From contig JBAXZR010000014.1 of the NCBI GenBank assembly GCA_041670165.1, positions 1 to 31,254 on the forward strand: 31,254 nt of DNA. Reading direction: 5' to 3'. Each line of letters begins with the position of its first letter. Position 1 is the first letter of the stretch. The position numbers and the translations under genes are program-made. This document shows, one piece after another, positions 22,112 to 30,243 of the stretch. The notes beneath the pieces were generated by a model. It had not been told where the DNA came from. It saw nothing but the letters and a program-made list of their open reading frames with translations, and searched no databases. This DNA comes from JBAXZR01 sp041670165 (GTDB lineage Bacteria > Bacillota > Clostridia > Christensenellales > UBA1242).

Positions 22112-23320
22112 ATGAAAATATTTGTGCCACTTGTAATAAAAAGGCTTGCTTCTTTGATTCAAGAAGAAAATTTTTTTATGGTTGGTGGAATGGTAAGAGA
22201 TGCTTTACTTAACAAAACAAGTGAAGATATGGATATTTGCAGTCCACTTTTGCCAAAAGAGATTGAAGAAAGACTTAAAAAAAATAACATTATTGTTAAA
22301 CTTCAAAGTGAAAAAATGGGCACGGTTAAAATTTTTTTTGAAGATAAAGTGTTTGAGCACACAACCTTTAGAACCGATCAATATTCTTCTAGCGGAAGTC
22401 ATGAACCCGTTCAAACAAATTTTGTTAATGACATAGAAATTGATGCTGAGAGAAGAGATTTCACAATTAATGCCTTGTATGCCAGCTGTCAAACTGGTGA
22501 GGTTTTTGATTTCTTTGGTGGGCTAAATGATTTAGTTAACAAAAGAATTGTTGCTGTGGGTGAAAAAAACAAAACATTTCTTGATGATCCGCTTAGAATT
22601 CTTAGGCTAGCTCGCTTTTCTGCTTGTCTAAAATTTTCAATTGATAAAAACACTTTTGAAAGTGCCAAAAATTGTGCTTATAGGCTTCAAAAAATCTCTA
22701 GCACTCGCATTTGGCAAGAAATTTCAAAAACTCTTTGCTTTGGAAAAGAAGCCATTTTTAAGTTTTTTGAAATTATAAAAGATTTGGGGGCAACAAAAGA
22801 AATTTGGGGAGTTGAACCAAATTTAAAAAATTTCTGGAAAAGAAAAGAAAAATGTGAAAAAAAACCTTGTGAAGAACAACTAATTATTCCACTTTTTTTA
22901 CTTAGCATTGCAAAAGAAAAAAGAGTTAGCTCCAGAAAAATTTTTGAAGCAGTGCCAAACAAGAATGCAAAAAAAATGATTGAAGCAATTCTTAACTATT
23001 ATAATAGTAATGATGTTTTTAATTTTTTTGACGACTGCGACAACTTGCAAGAAGAAACAATTGAGCTTTTGAAGATTGATTGCCCTTTTAAAGGCGAATT
23101 TGCTCAAACAAGATGGAAAAAAGCACTGGAAAAAGGTTGTTGGGTAAGCAAAAACAAGCTTGCAATAGGTGGAAATGACATTTCTTCAAATTTTCCATAT
23201 ATTCAAAAAGAAAAGTATGCTATTCTTATGTTGAATTTAAGACGATCGGTGTTTGAGGGTAGAATCAAAAACACAACAAATGACCTTTTTGAAGAAATTA
23301 AAAGGGTTTATTCAGATTGA
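22112..23320 (+). CDS. cca: CCA tRNA nucleotidyltransferase
   Basis: A 402-residue class II nucleotidyltransferase. The head domain has FFMVGGMVRDALLN (residues 21-34) with the catalytic Asp pair D39-x-D41 (EDMDI). Then come RRDFTINALYA, which discriminates the nucleotides, and DPLRILRLARFSA. The helical C-terminal tRNA-binding half is less conserved. It adds or repairs the 3' CCA of tRNAs. The open frame extends back to 21803 antisense to the vanW-like gene, but the family start and the TATAAT at 22100-22105 argue for the ATG at 22112 (or 22106). There is no Shine-Dalgarno sequence, and transcription would start about at the ATG, so the mRNA may be leaderless. It is followed 29 bases later by rmuC. 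Confidence 0.92.
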   Translation: MKIFVPLVIKRLASLIQEENFFMVGGMVRDALLNKTSEDMDICSPLLPKEIEERLKKNNIIVKLQSEKMGTVKIFFEDKVFEHTTFRTDQYSSSGSHEPVQTNFVNDIEIDAERRDFTINALYASCQTGEVFDFFGGLNDLVNKRIVAVGEKNKTFLDDPLRILRLARFSACLKFSIDKNTFESAKNCAYRLQKISSTRIWQEISKTLCFGKEAIFKFFEIIKDLGATKEIWGVEPNLKNFWKRKEKCEKKPCEEQLIIPLFLLSIAKEKRVSSRKIFEAVPNKNAKKMIEAILNYYNSNDVFNFFDDCDNLQEETIELLKIDCPFKGEFAQTRWKKALEKGCWVSKNKLAIGGNDISSNFPYIQKEKYAILMLNLRRSVFEGRIKNTTNDLFEEIKRVYSD

Positions 23321-23349
23321 AGTTTGTTTAAGGGGAGATTAATAGAAAT

Positions 23350-24639
23350 ATGTTAGTTGAAATTTTGTTAATAATTGTTTTAATTGGGTTAGGCACATTA
23401 ATTTACCTTGCTATTCAAAATGGAAAGAAAAACGGCAAAAATATTAGCGATGATTTGTTATCGCTTCAAAAAGATATGCGTGTTGAATTTGAAATGCAAA
23501 AACGCTTGTTTGAATCACTTAATGAGCAAGTTCTCGCAAGGCAAAAAGACAATTCTGATTCCAGCATAAACTTTTTTGCAAATTTTTCTTCATCTCAAAA
23601 AACTGAAATTTCAATTTTGCAAAGAAAATTAGAAGACATTCTTAAGTCAAATGAAACTTCAATGCAAACTGCAAGCTTGGTGCTTCAAAATGGATTGAAA
23701 AATTTGCAAGAAAGCAATGAAAAAAAACTTGAACTTATGAGACAAACTGTTGATGAAAAGCTTACAGTTAGTCTTGAAAGAAGGCTTTCAGAAAGCTTCA
23801 ATGTGATTTCAAATCAACTTGAATCAGTGTATAAAGGTCTTGGTGAAATGCAAAACCTTGCCCTTGGCGTTGGTGATCTTAAAAGAGTTCTTTCAAATGT
23901 TAAAAACCGTGGTGTGATTGGTGAAATTCAACTTGGAAACATTCTTGAACAAATGCTTGCTCCAAATCAGTTTGAAAGAAATGTTGCAACAAAAAAAGGC
24001 TCTCAAGAAAGAGTTGATTTTGCAGTTATATTCCCCGGTAAAAATGATGAAAAAACACTTCTTCCAATTGATTCAAAATTTCCTATTGAAGATTATCAAA
24101 GGCTTTGTTTGGCTAGTGAAGCAGGCAATGAAGCGGAAGTTGAAACTGCAAGAAAAGATCTTATTAAAAGGGTTAATCTTGAAGCCAAATCAATAAGCGA
24201 AAAATATATTAATCTCCCGTACACAACTGATTTCGCAATTATGTTTTTGCCAACAGAAGGGCTTTTTGCTGAAGTTCTTAGAAGCAGTGGAACATTTGAA
24301 AAAATTCAGTCAGAAAACAAAGTTCTTATTTGCGGGCCAACAACACTCACTGCAATTCTTTCAAGTTTGCAAATGGGATTCAGAACTCTTTCAATTGAAA
24401 AACGCTCAAGTGAAATTTGGAAACACCTTGGAGTGTTTAAACAAGAATTTACAAAGTTTGTTGATTTGCTTGAAAAAACACAAAAGAAGCTCAGTGAGGC
24501 AAGTAACACAATTGAGCTTGCAACAAAGAGTAACAAACGAATTTCAAAAACTCTTTCAGAAGTTTCTTCTCTTGGAAATGATGAACCTATTCTTATTGAA
24601 GAAGAAACAAGCAACAATGATGATGCCGAAGCACAATAA
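23350..24639 (+). CDS. rmuC: DNA recombination protein RmuC
   Basis: A 429-residue protein. An N-terminal membrane segment (about 2-21) and a long coiled-coil region (about 30-180) precede the RmuC nuclease-like core: 'RGVIGEIQLGNILEQML', 'VDFAVIFPG', 'LPIDSKFPIEDYQRL' and 'GPTTLTAILSSLQMGFRTL'. The core resembles restriction-endonuclease folds; RmuC limits inversions at short inverted repeats in E. coli. Length is normal. GGGGAG precedes the ATG at a somewhat long distance (about 11 bases). Its closeness to cca suggests one transcript. Confidence 0.95.
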   Translation: MLVEILLIIVLIGLGTLIYLAIQNGKKNGKNISDDLLSLQKDMRVEFEMQKRLFESLNEQVLARQKDNSDSSINFFANFSSSQKTEISILQRKLEDILKSNETSMQTASLVLQNGLKNLQESNEKKLELMRQTVDEKLTVSLERRLSESFNVISNQLESVYKGLGEMQNLALGVGDLKRVLSNVKNRGVIGEIQLGNILEQMLAPNQFERNVATKKGSQERVDFAVIFPGKNDEKTLLPIDSKFPIEDYQRLCLASEAGNEAEVETARKDLIKRVNLEAKSISEKYINLPYTTDFAIMFLPTEGLFAEVLRSSGTFEKIQSENKVLICGPTTLTAILSSLQMGFRTLSIEKRSSEIWKHLGVFKQEFTKFVDLLEKTQKKLSEASNTIELATKSNKRISKTLSEVSSLGNDEPILIEEETSNNDDAEAQ

Positions 24640-24761
24640 TTTTTTTAAAAAACTTTTAAATTTTAAAATTTTATCATTTTTTTTACTAAGTTTAATTTAA
24701 TGAAAAATATAAAGGTTGTTATAAACTGAATTAAATTTTTATCTTTGCATTAAATATTCTT

Positions 24762-25340
24762 GTGAAAAAAAATGTATGGCGAAAAAGAATTATTGGTTTT
24801 TTAATTATTCTTTCACTACTTGCAGGTTGTGTTGTTGTTTCAATTTGCCTGTTTTTTTCTTACAAACTTGAACCTTTGCCACTTATGTTTCAAGAAGAAA
24901 TCGAAGCTTCAGCTGAAGAATTTAATCTTAGTAAAGCACTTGTGGCGGCGGTTTGTTTCACTGAAAGCAGTTTCAGAGTTTCAGTTGTTAGCTCAAGTGG
25001 AGCGATTGGGCTTATGCAACTTATGCCAACAACGGCGGTGTGGATAGCTGACAAAATTGGAATGAATGGCTTTTTGGTTTCCAGCCTTACAACACCAGAG
25101 ATAAATATTTACCTTGGTTGTGCATACTTAAATTATTTGCAAAAAAGATTTAGCAATGAAAATACTGTTCTTTGTGCCTATAACGCAGGTGAAGGAACGG
25201 TTTCAACATGGCTATTAAACAGTGAATATTCTTGTGATGGGGAAACGCTTAAAAAAATACCTTACACTGAAACAGAAAGATATGTGCAAAAGGTCAATTT
25301 GGCAAAAGCCACCTATTCAAATCAAAAGCTATGGAGCTAA
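24762..25340 (+). CDS. Membrane-anchored lytic transglycosylase (SLT domain)
   Basis: A 192-residue protein. An N-terminal signal anchor (about 9-33) is followed by a Slt/MltE-type transglycosylase domain. Catalytic Glu68 is in CFTESSF, and GAIGLMQLMP (80-89) and AYNAGEG (139-145) complete the family motifs. It cuts peptidoglycan with formation of 1,6-anhydro-muramic acid. In spore formers such short SLT proteins may act in growth, sporulation or germination. The start is a GTG at 24762 without a good ribosome binding site, chosen because it keeps the basic N-terminus (KKNVWRKR). It lies about 120 bases after rmuC and has its own terminator. Confidence 0.92.
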   Translation: MKKNVWRKRIIGFLIILSLLAGCVVVSICLFFSYKLEPLPLMFQEEIEASAEEFNLSKALVAAVCFTESSFRVSVVSSSGAIGLMQLMPTTAVWIADKIGMNGFLVSSLTTPEINIYLGCAYLNYLQKRFSNENTVLCAYNAGEGTVSTWLLNSEYSCDGETLKKIPYTETERYVQKVNLAKATYSNQKLWS

Positions 25341-25406
25341 ACTAGCCATGGCTACACTTAAAACAAAAAGATAGCCTAATAGGTTTTATAAAAAGTGTCT
25401 AAAATA

Positions 25407-25460
25407 AAAAGAGCGTGGATAAAATTCACGCTTCCAAAGGCTCATCGCCTTCATTTTTTT
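25407..25460 (+). terminator. Terminator after the lytic transglycosylase gene
   Basis: Two hairpins follow each other: GCGTG/CACGC (about 25412-25430), then AAGGC-tcatc-GCCTT (25437-25451) followed by a seven-T run. The second is a standard intrinsic terminator on the plus strand. Confidence 0.75.
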
Positions 25461-25627
25461 AAGTTTAATTATAAAACATATTTTATTTTAAAAAAAGCAA
25501 AAATGTCTTCATTAATAAGAATTTTTGTTTTAGTAAACACAAAATGCTAGTGTTAAATGAGCTTTTTATCTTTAACAGAAACGCAAATTAATTTCCACTT
25601 TTTTACTTAAATTGTTAACAACAAAAT

Positions 25628-25945
25628 CTATTTGCTGATTTTGTTTCCAACGGAAAGATAGCTCTCTAATCTTTTCATTTTCTGTGTCATAATCTCTTCA
25701 ACTTTTTCTTCACCAAAATGGATTCTCATTTCTTCAAGAACCAAAGAAACATCAGCAAGTTCTTCAATGAGATTTTCATCAATCTTGCTGTTTCCAGCAT
25801 ATTCGCCATTTGTATACTTTCTTTTATATTTGCTTAGGGCAATCGTGAGTTCTGCCATTTCTTCAATGAGTTGATCAAGTTGAGAATTTAATCCCCATTT
25901 TTTGATTGCTTCTTCATACATTTTAAGCCTATCTTCTTTTGTCAT
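25628..25945 (-). CDS. MazG-like nucleotide pyrophosphohydrolase
   Basis: A 105-residue all-helical protein with the MazG-type metal-binding pattern E29-x-x-E32 (IEEMAEL) and E62-x-x-D65 (EELADV). This is the length of single-domain MazG-like NTP pyrophosphohydrolases, many of them phage-related or house-cleaning enzymes that hydrolyse (d)NTPs, including damaged ones, to monophosphate and pyrophosphate. Exact substrate is unknown. GGAG lies about 7 bases ahead of the ATG. It is monocistronic. Confidence 0.85.
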   Translation of the reverse strand: MTKEDRLKMYEEAIKKWGLNSQLDQLIEEMAELTIALSKYKRKYTNGEYAGNSKIDENLIEELADVSLVLEEMRIHFGEEKVEEIMTQKMKRLESYLSVGNKISK

Positions 25946-26398
25946 ATTTTTTCTCCTACAAAATCAAGTTTACTTAAAATTTGTTTTTAAGTCAATTTAT
26001 TATGGTTTATAGAAATTTCATTTGCATTTTAATTTTTTTTAATTACTGCTTCAAAAATTTATAAACGCAAATTTTTTAATCATTTGCGCGTCAATTGATT
26101 ATATTTTTCAAAATTAACAATACTTATTATGAATTTGTTTGCTTTGGCTTTAATAAATCAAGCTTGTTCTTTGTTGTTTTCTAGGTGTTGTCGCGGTTCA
26201 CAAAAAAAATTAATAATGATAATTTATTGAGAATAGTTAAAAACCTTAACAATAATTAATCATTATTGTGTCAAACAAATAAATTACTAAAAAAATATAT
26301 AAATTTTTCACAAAAACTTGTTAAATATCAATTTGGAATTTAGTGAAATTTGCTTTTGCACTTTAAAATTTATAAAATCATTAGAAAAAATGAATTCC
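25946..26398. other. Long intergenic region with one extended imperfect hairpin
   Basis: No gene was seen. An imperfect hairpin spans 26212-26267: AATAATGAT pairs with ATCATTATT, then after a 3x3 internal loop TTATTG pairs with CAATAA, with an alternative inner GTTAA/TTAAC. It is A/T-only in most of its stem, so its significance is uncertain. Confidence 0.35.
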
Positions 26399-26427
26399 TT
26401 GACAATTATATGGCAAAAATGTAAGAT
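26399..26427 (+). promoter_or_regulatory. Promoter of the flippase-like gene
   Basis: TTGACA (26399-26404), a 17-bp spacer and TAAGAT (26422-26427), about 28 bases upstream of the TTG start of the membrane protein gene. Confidence 0.75.
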
Positions 26428-26455
26428 GATAATTAACTAAAAAGATGAGGGCAAT

Positions 26456-27889
26456 TTGGCTAAAAAAAAACTAATATCGAATGAAAATTTGGAGGCAAAA
26501 AACTTGCCACCTTTTTCTTTTGAAAAAGTTGCTTCTCAAAACAAATCAAAACGCAAAACTAAATATGGTCCTCAACAATCAATGCTTCCGACGAGCGCTC
26601 CGTCAACCCCTGTTATTACAGAGCAAAAAGAACCTGCGGTAAGCGAAGAATTGATTGAGCAAATTGATCACACTGTGCCAGAAAAGGTTGAAGTTGTTAC
26701 AGGTGAAGAAAAACAAAAGCTTGAAGATGCAAACAAATTTGTAACCAAAACCAAAACAAAAAAGAAAAAGATTTTGAATATTCTTTTTCTTATATTAAAC
26801 ATTGCAATTGTTGTTGCAATTTTGTTTGGTCAATCGCAACAAGGCGAAGGGGTTATTTCTTTCCAAACTTTATGGGATAAATATCTAAATTTTGGCAAGG
26901 TGCTAATATTGATTGGAATGTGGCTACTTGTTATGATATGCGAAGCCATTAAATATGAAATTTTGATTCACGATTTAACGAAAAGACATAGATTTGGTGT
27001 TGCATTCAAACTTGCGGGAATTGGAAGATATTATGACTCAGTTACCCCAATGGCAACGGGTGGTCAACCTTTTCAAGTTTTCTATCTTAAAAGCAGGGGC
27101 CTTTCAGCTGCCGATTCAATTTCTGTGCCGGTTGGAAGATATGTTTTTGGACAAATTGTTTTTGTTGTTTTTGCAATAATCATTGCCATTGCCAGCATTA
27201 GAACGGGTTCAACAACAGGCAATGTGGCAAAAAATGTTGTTTCTGCAGCCAGCTGGGTTGGAATTGGACTCAATGCTGGACTTATATTTTTGATTGCTTT
27301 TTTAACAATTAGCAAAACTATTAGTCAAAAAATTGTAAGAGCAATCCTTAAACTACTTCAAAAAATGAAGATAATTAAAAACTACGAAAAGCAATTTGAA
27401 AAAGTTAATAAAGTTGTTCTTGAGTTTCAAACTGCATTCAAAACTTTTGCCAAAAACAAGTCAACATTAGTTCTTGAATTTTTGTTTTCAATCATCGGAA
27501 CTCTGTTAAATTATTCAATACCTTTTGTTATTTATAGTGTTCTTGTTGGTTACAATCCTGCAGTTTGGTCAGAAATTTTGATGCTTTGCGTCATGGTTGA
27601 CATGGCAGCTTCATTCTTTATTCTCCCTGGTGGTACTGGGGTTACTGAACTTTCTTTCACAACTTTGCTCGCTTCACTTTTCTCTGGTGGACTTTTGTTT
27701 TGGGCACTTATTATTTGGAGAATTTTGACTTACTATTTGTATATCATTCAAGGTCCAATCATTATGATTTGGGATTATTTAATTGGAAACAAACATCAAG
27801 CTTGGCAAAATCGAAAGTGGGAACTTGAAGAAGAAAGCAAAGGTGCAGCCATTCGAGAACAGCTTAGTATATTTGACAAAATAAAATAA
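26456..27889 (+). CDS. Lysylphosphatidylglycerol synthase-type (UPF0104) membrane protein
   Basis: A 477-residue protein. The N-terminal 100 residues are hydrophilic and probably cytoplasmic, with a Lys cluster ahead of the first membrane segment. About seven to eight membrane segments follow (residues 104-440). They contain the family motifs 'RYYDSVTPMATGGQPFQVFYL' (about 193-213) and 'FFILPGGTGVTELSF' (about 385-399) of the LPG synthase/flippase-like domain (as in MprF and AglD). Such domains are linked to lipid flipping or aminoacyl-lipid transfer, but no synthetase domain is present, so the substrate is unknown. The start is a TTG at 26456 with GAGGG upstream. The long charged N-terminal tail is unusual for the family. 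Confidence 0.88.
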   Translation: MAKKKLISNENLEAKNLPPFSFEKVASQNKSKRKTKYGPQQSMLPTSAPSTPVITEQKEPAVSEELIEQIDHTVPEKVEVVTGEEKQKLEDANKFVTKTKTKKKKILNILFLILNIAIVVAILFGQSQQGEGVISFQTLWDKYLNFGKVLILIGMWLLVMICEAIKYEILIHDLTKRHRFGVAFKLAGIGRYYDSVTPMATGGQPFQVFYLKSRGLSAADSISVPVGRYVFGQIVFVVFAIIIAIASIRTGSTTGNVAKNVVSAASWVGIGLNAGLIFLIAFLTISKTISQKIVRAILKLLQKMKIIKNYEKQFEKVNKVVLEFQTAFKTFAKNKSTLVLEFLFSIIGTLLNYSIPFVIYSVLVGYNPAVWSEILMLCVMVDMAASFFILPGGTGVTELSFTTLLASLFSGGLLFWALIIWRILTYYLYIIQGPIIMIWDYLIGNKHQAWQNRKWELEEESKGAAIREQLSIFDKIK

Positions 27890-27910
27890 AACAGCTTAGT
27901 CTGTTTTTTT
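27888..27910 (+). terminator. Terminator of the flippase-like gene
   Basis: A 7-bp stem AAAACAG/CTGTTTT with a 6-nt loop and a T-run starts at the stop codon itself. Confidence 0.75.
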
Positions 27911-27994
27911 TAAACTCAATTTTGAGTTGTTTTGATTTGATATTTTTGAATTTGATGATTGAAATGGTTTGCCAAGGGCAACAATCTTATCACT

Positions 27995-28480
27995 GTGAAA
28001 AGATTTGTTTTATTTTTCTTGATTGTTGCGTTTTTAATTGCTTGTTTTGTGCCAGAAACACAAAATTTCTCTCTGGCTTATTTTTTCCAAGATGGCGAAT
28101 TTTCACTTTTTTCTGGTGATAGCGAACTTGCCACTTGCAACACATGGAAAAGAGTTGTTTCAGTTGGACAAGAATGGATTGCAACAGATGATATACAGAA
28201 AATTAAAAGTTTTGATTTTTCAAACTTGAATGCTCGAGGTGAAATGGTTGTTGTTCCACTAAATGAAGAAGAACAAGCAAATTTGATGGAAATGAAAAAA
28301 AATATCGGTTTTGTAAAAGTTTTTACAGAAATAATAGAAAATGTTGGAACGAGTGAATATGGTTACACTTCAAAAATTGATAGTTATTTAATTTTGCAAG
28401 GCTCAAAAGTGAATATGCAAATTGTTATAAGAAATGATTCATTTGTTGTTGGAACTCCAGTAATACTTGGAAGTTATTAG
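27995..28480 (+). CDS. Membrane-anchored protein of unknown function
   Basis: About 161 residues. From the GTG at 27995 it starts KRF followed by a hydrophobic segment (LFFLIVAFLIACF) that can be an uncleaved anchor or, with its Cys, resembles but does not match a lipobox. The rest is extracellular by prediction, mixed alpha/beta with Trp, Glu and Asp, and no recognised domain. The frame also opens at a TTG at 27959, adding KWFAKGNNLITV. Neither start has a good ribosome binding site. It lies between the flippase-like gene's terminator and the sporulation genes, without evidence of co-transcription. Confidence 0.5.
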   Translation: MKRFVLFFLIVAFLIACFVPETQNFSLAYFFQDGEFSLFSGDSELATCNTWKRVVSVGQEWIATDDIQKIKSFDFSNLNARGEMVVVPLNEEEQANLMEMKKNIGFVKVFTEIIENVGTSEYGYTSKIDSYLILQGSKVNMQIVIRNDSFVVGTPVILGSY

Positions 28481-28912
28481 GCAAAATTTGAAAAGAATAA
28501 ACTTTTTGTTCAATTTTTTTTAAAAAAACCAATATTTTACTGATAAAAGCCAAAATTATTGTATTACGCACAAAACTCAAACTTCAAATGGTTTGTTGAA
28601 TTTGTTTTTAACAACAAAATACCAAAGAAATTGATGTGTTAAGAAAAATTTAAAAGAGTTGATTGAATATAGATTTTTTTAAACATAAATTTTAAAGAAA
28701 TTGATGTTGTTGAGAAATGTTTAAAAGAATTGATTGAATATGGAATTTTTGGAATTGAAATATAAAATATTGAACCTTTCTTTATGCGGAGGCTTCTTGT
28801 TGTCCATGAAAAATGTCTTGTAACAAAAAGTTTGTTTGTGTTGAATAAAAATTATGCTTAGTAATGTTTAAAACCTATCAAAGCTGTTAATAATCGTTGC
28901 AGGAGGAAAAAA
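28481..28912. other. Intergenic region with an imperfect 70-base direct repeat
   Basis: Two copies of about 55 bases (28624-28678 and 28694-28748, 70 bases apart) share AAAGAAATTGATGT and TTTAAAAGA-TTGATTGAATAT. The second copy reads in one frame as KEIDVVEKCLKELIEYGIF, which looks like coding sequence; the first has stops. This may be the remnant of a gene with internal repeats. No promoter for the following gene could be assigned. Confidence 0.45.
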
Positions 28913-29500
28913 ATGAATAACATAAATATTTCTAAGGATAACGCTTTTGTGGAATTTGTAAAAAGATTCGGCTATTACATTATTGCGGGTGTAATGGTTG
29001 TTGCAATTGGTTTAACACTTGCAATTATGGGTGGAACACCAACTGTTATTGATGATCCCGGAGAAAATGTTTCTGGTGGAACGATAACCTTCACTTCGCC
29101 ACTTGCCGTGCTTGAACTTCTTAAGGGTTTTTCAAACACTGATCTTATGTACAATGCAACACTTAATCAATGGGAAGCTCACAAAGCTGTTGATCTTAAG
29201 GGAACTGAATCAGATGTTTTTGCAGTTTTAGATGGAACTGTTAAAAATGTTTACACAACTCATTTGGAAGGTACAGTTGTTGTGATTGAACATACTGCTG
29301 GGCTTCAAACAGCATATGGTTCTCTTGCAAATAGTGTTTCCTTGAAAGCAGGCGATTTGGTTAAAAAGGGCGACAAAATTGGAGTAACAAGCTCTTCAGC
29401 TGGAAGTGCTCTTGATCTTGGAGATCACTTGAGTTTTGAAGTGTATAAAGATGGAGCCAAAGTTGATCCAAACTCATACATTGAAATCACAAACAAATAA
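28913..29500 (+). CDS. SpoIIQ-like LytM (M23) domain protein with altered metal site
   Basis: A 195-residue protein. It has a short cytoplasmic N-terminus, one membrane segment (about 20-40), a Gly/Asp linker and a C-terminal LytM/M23 domain. Metal ligands H90-x-x-x-D94 are present, but the final HxH motif reads H172-L-S174, so the last zinc ligand is replaced by Ser. Degenerate metal sites are known in SpoIIQ of Bacillus, where the protein is a structural partner of SpoIIIAH across the forespore membranes. Together with spoIIID nearby this supports a SpoIIQ-like role rather than an active endopeptidase. GGAGG lies about 7 bases ahead of the ATG. Confidence 0.75.
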   Translation: MNNINISKDNAFVEFVKRFGYYIIAGVMVVAIGLTLAIMGGTPTVIDDPGENVSGGTITFTSPLAVLELLKGFSNTDLMYNATLNQWEAHKAVDLKGTESDVFAVLDGTVKNVYTTHLEGTVVVIEHTAGLQTAYGSLANSVSLKAGDLVKKGDKIGVTSSSAGSALDLGDHLSFEVYKDGAKVDPNSYIEITNK

Positions 29501-29634
29501 ACTTGAATCATGGCAACTTGTTTTGATTAATGAAAACATTCCATTTGTGCCGTTTTGGATTGTAAGCTTTCAAAATTATTTTGAAAATTTAGAAACTAAC
29601 AAAAATTTAATTCCGCATGAAAGTTAAATTTTAT

Positions 29635-29660
29635 AAATGAGCTATTTTGGCTCATTTTTT
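29635..29660 (+). terminator. Terminator of the SpoIIQ-like gene
   Basis: An 8-bp stem AAATGAGC/GCTCATTT (29635-29642 with 29650-29657) is followed by T-rich sequence, about 135 bases past the stop codon. The long 3' untranslated stretch between contains no convincing gene. Confidence 0.75.
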
Positions 29661-29695
29661 AATCTAGTTGATGCAATTATAAAAAGAAAGAATGT

Positions 29696-29725
29696 TTGAC
29701 ATGTTCTTTCGACTTGTGGTAATAT
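29696..29725 (+). promoter_or_regulatory. Promoter of the acyl carrier protein gene
   Basis: TTGACA (29696-29701), an 18-bp spacer and TAATAT (29720-29725), giving a short leader that contains only the ribosome binding site GGAGG. A vegetative (sigma-A) promoter inside a sporulation gene neighbourhood indicates separate control. Confidence 0.75.
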
Positions 29726-29748
29726 TGGAAATCGGAGGAAACACAACC

Positions 29749-29976
29749 ATGGCTGAAAAAATTAAAAAATTGATTGCATCACAACTTGGCATTGCCGAAA
29801 GCAAAGTAAGTGAAAATAGTAAGTTTGTTGAAGACTTAGGAACTGATTCGCTTGATATGGTGGAAATGCTTATGACTCTTGAAGAAGAGTTTCACATTTC
29901 AATTAGTGATGAAGAAAGCCTAACAATTAAAACAGTTGGAGATATAATCAAAGTTGTTGAAAACAAACAAAAATAA
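29749..29976 (+). CDS. acpP: Acyl carrier protein
   Basis: A 75-residue acidic helical protein with the phosphopantetheine attachment Ser34 in DLGTDSLDMVEM, then 'LEEEFHISISDEESLTIKTVGDII', typical of AcpP. It carries growing acyl chains in fatty acid synthesis. The start at 29749 follows GGAGG by 9 bases; the frame extends back to 29692 across the promoter and is not used. No fatty acid synthesis genes are adjacent, so it may be the main AcpP placed apart or an extra ACP. Confidence 0.93.
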   Translation: MAEKIKKLIASQLGIAESKVSENSKFVEDLGTDSLDMVEMLMTLEEEFHISISDEESLTIKTVGDIIKVVENKQK

Positions 29977-30010
29977 ATTGTTAGTTTTATAAGATTTTAA
30001 ATCCAATCGC

Positions 30011-30044
30011 AAAAAATGATGAACTTGAGTTTCATCATTTTTTT
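30011..30044 (+). terminator. Terminator of the acyl carrier protein gene
   Basis: Stem AAATGATGAA/TTCATCATTT with a short loop, A-run before and seven T after, about 35 bases past the stop codon. Confidence 0.85.
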
Positions 30045-30189
30045 AATTGAAAAAAAATTGATGGTAAAAATTATATATTTTTTGCTTGAGTAAGTAGACG
30101 ATTGTTTTTTTAAAAACAAAAGCAAATCGGATTTTTAGCAAAATTATACTGACAAAAAACTCGCCCAATGTTTTTATATGAATAAAATA

Positions 30190-30218
30190 GCATATATCTT
30201 CACTTTTATGCATATCTT
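30190..30218 (+). promoter_or_regulatory. Candidate sigma-E promoter of spoIIID
   Basis: GCATATA (30190-30196), a 14-bp spacer and CATATCTT (30211-30218) resemble the sigma-E pattern (-35 KMATATT, 14 bp, -10 CATACAHT), matching six of eight bases in the -10. Transcription would start about 18 bases before the GTG at 30244. spoIIID is a known mother-cell sigma-E gene in Bacillus and clostridia. Confidence 0.55.
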
Positions 30219-30243
30219 GGTTTCACTAGGAGTAAGTTTTAAG

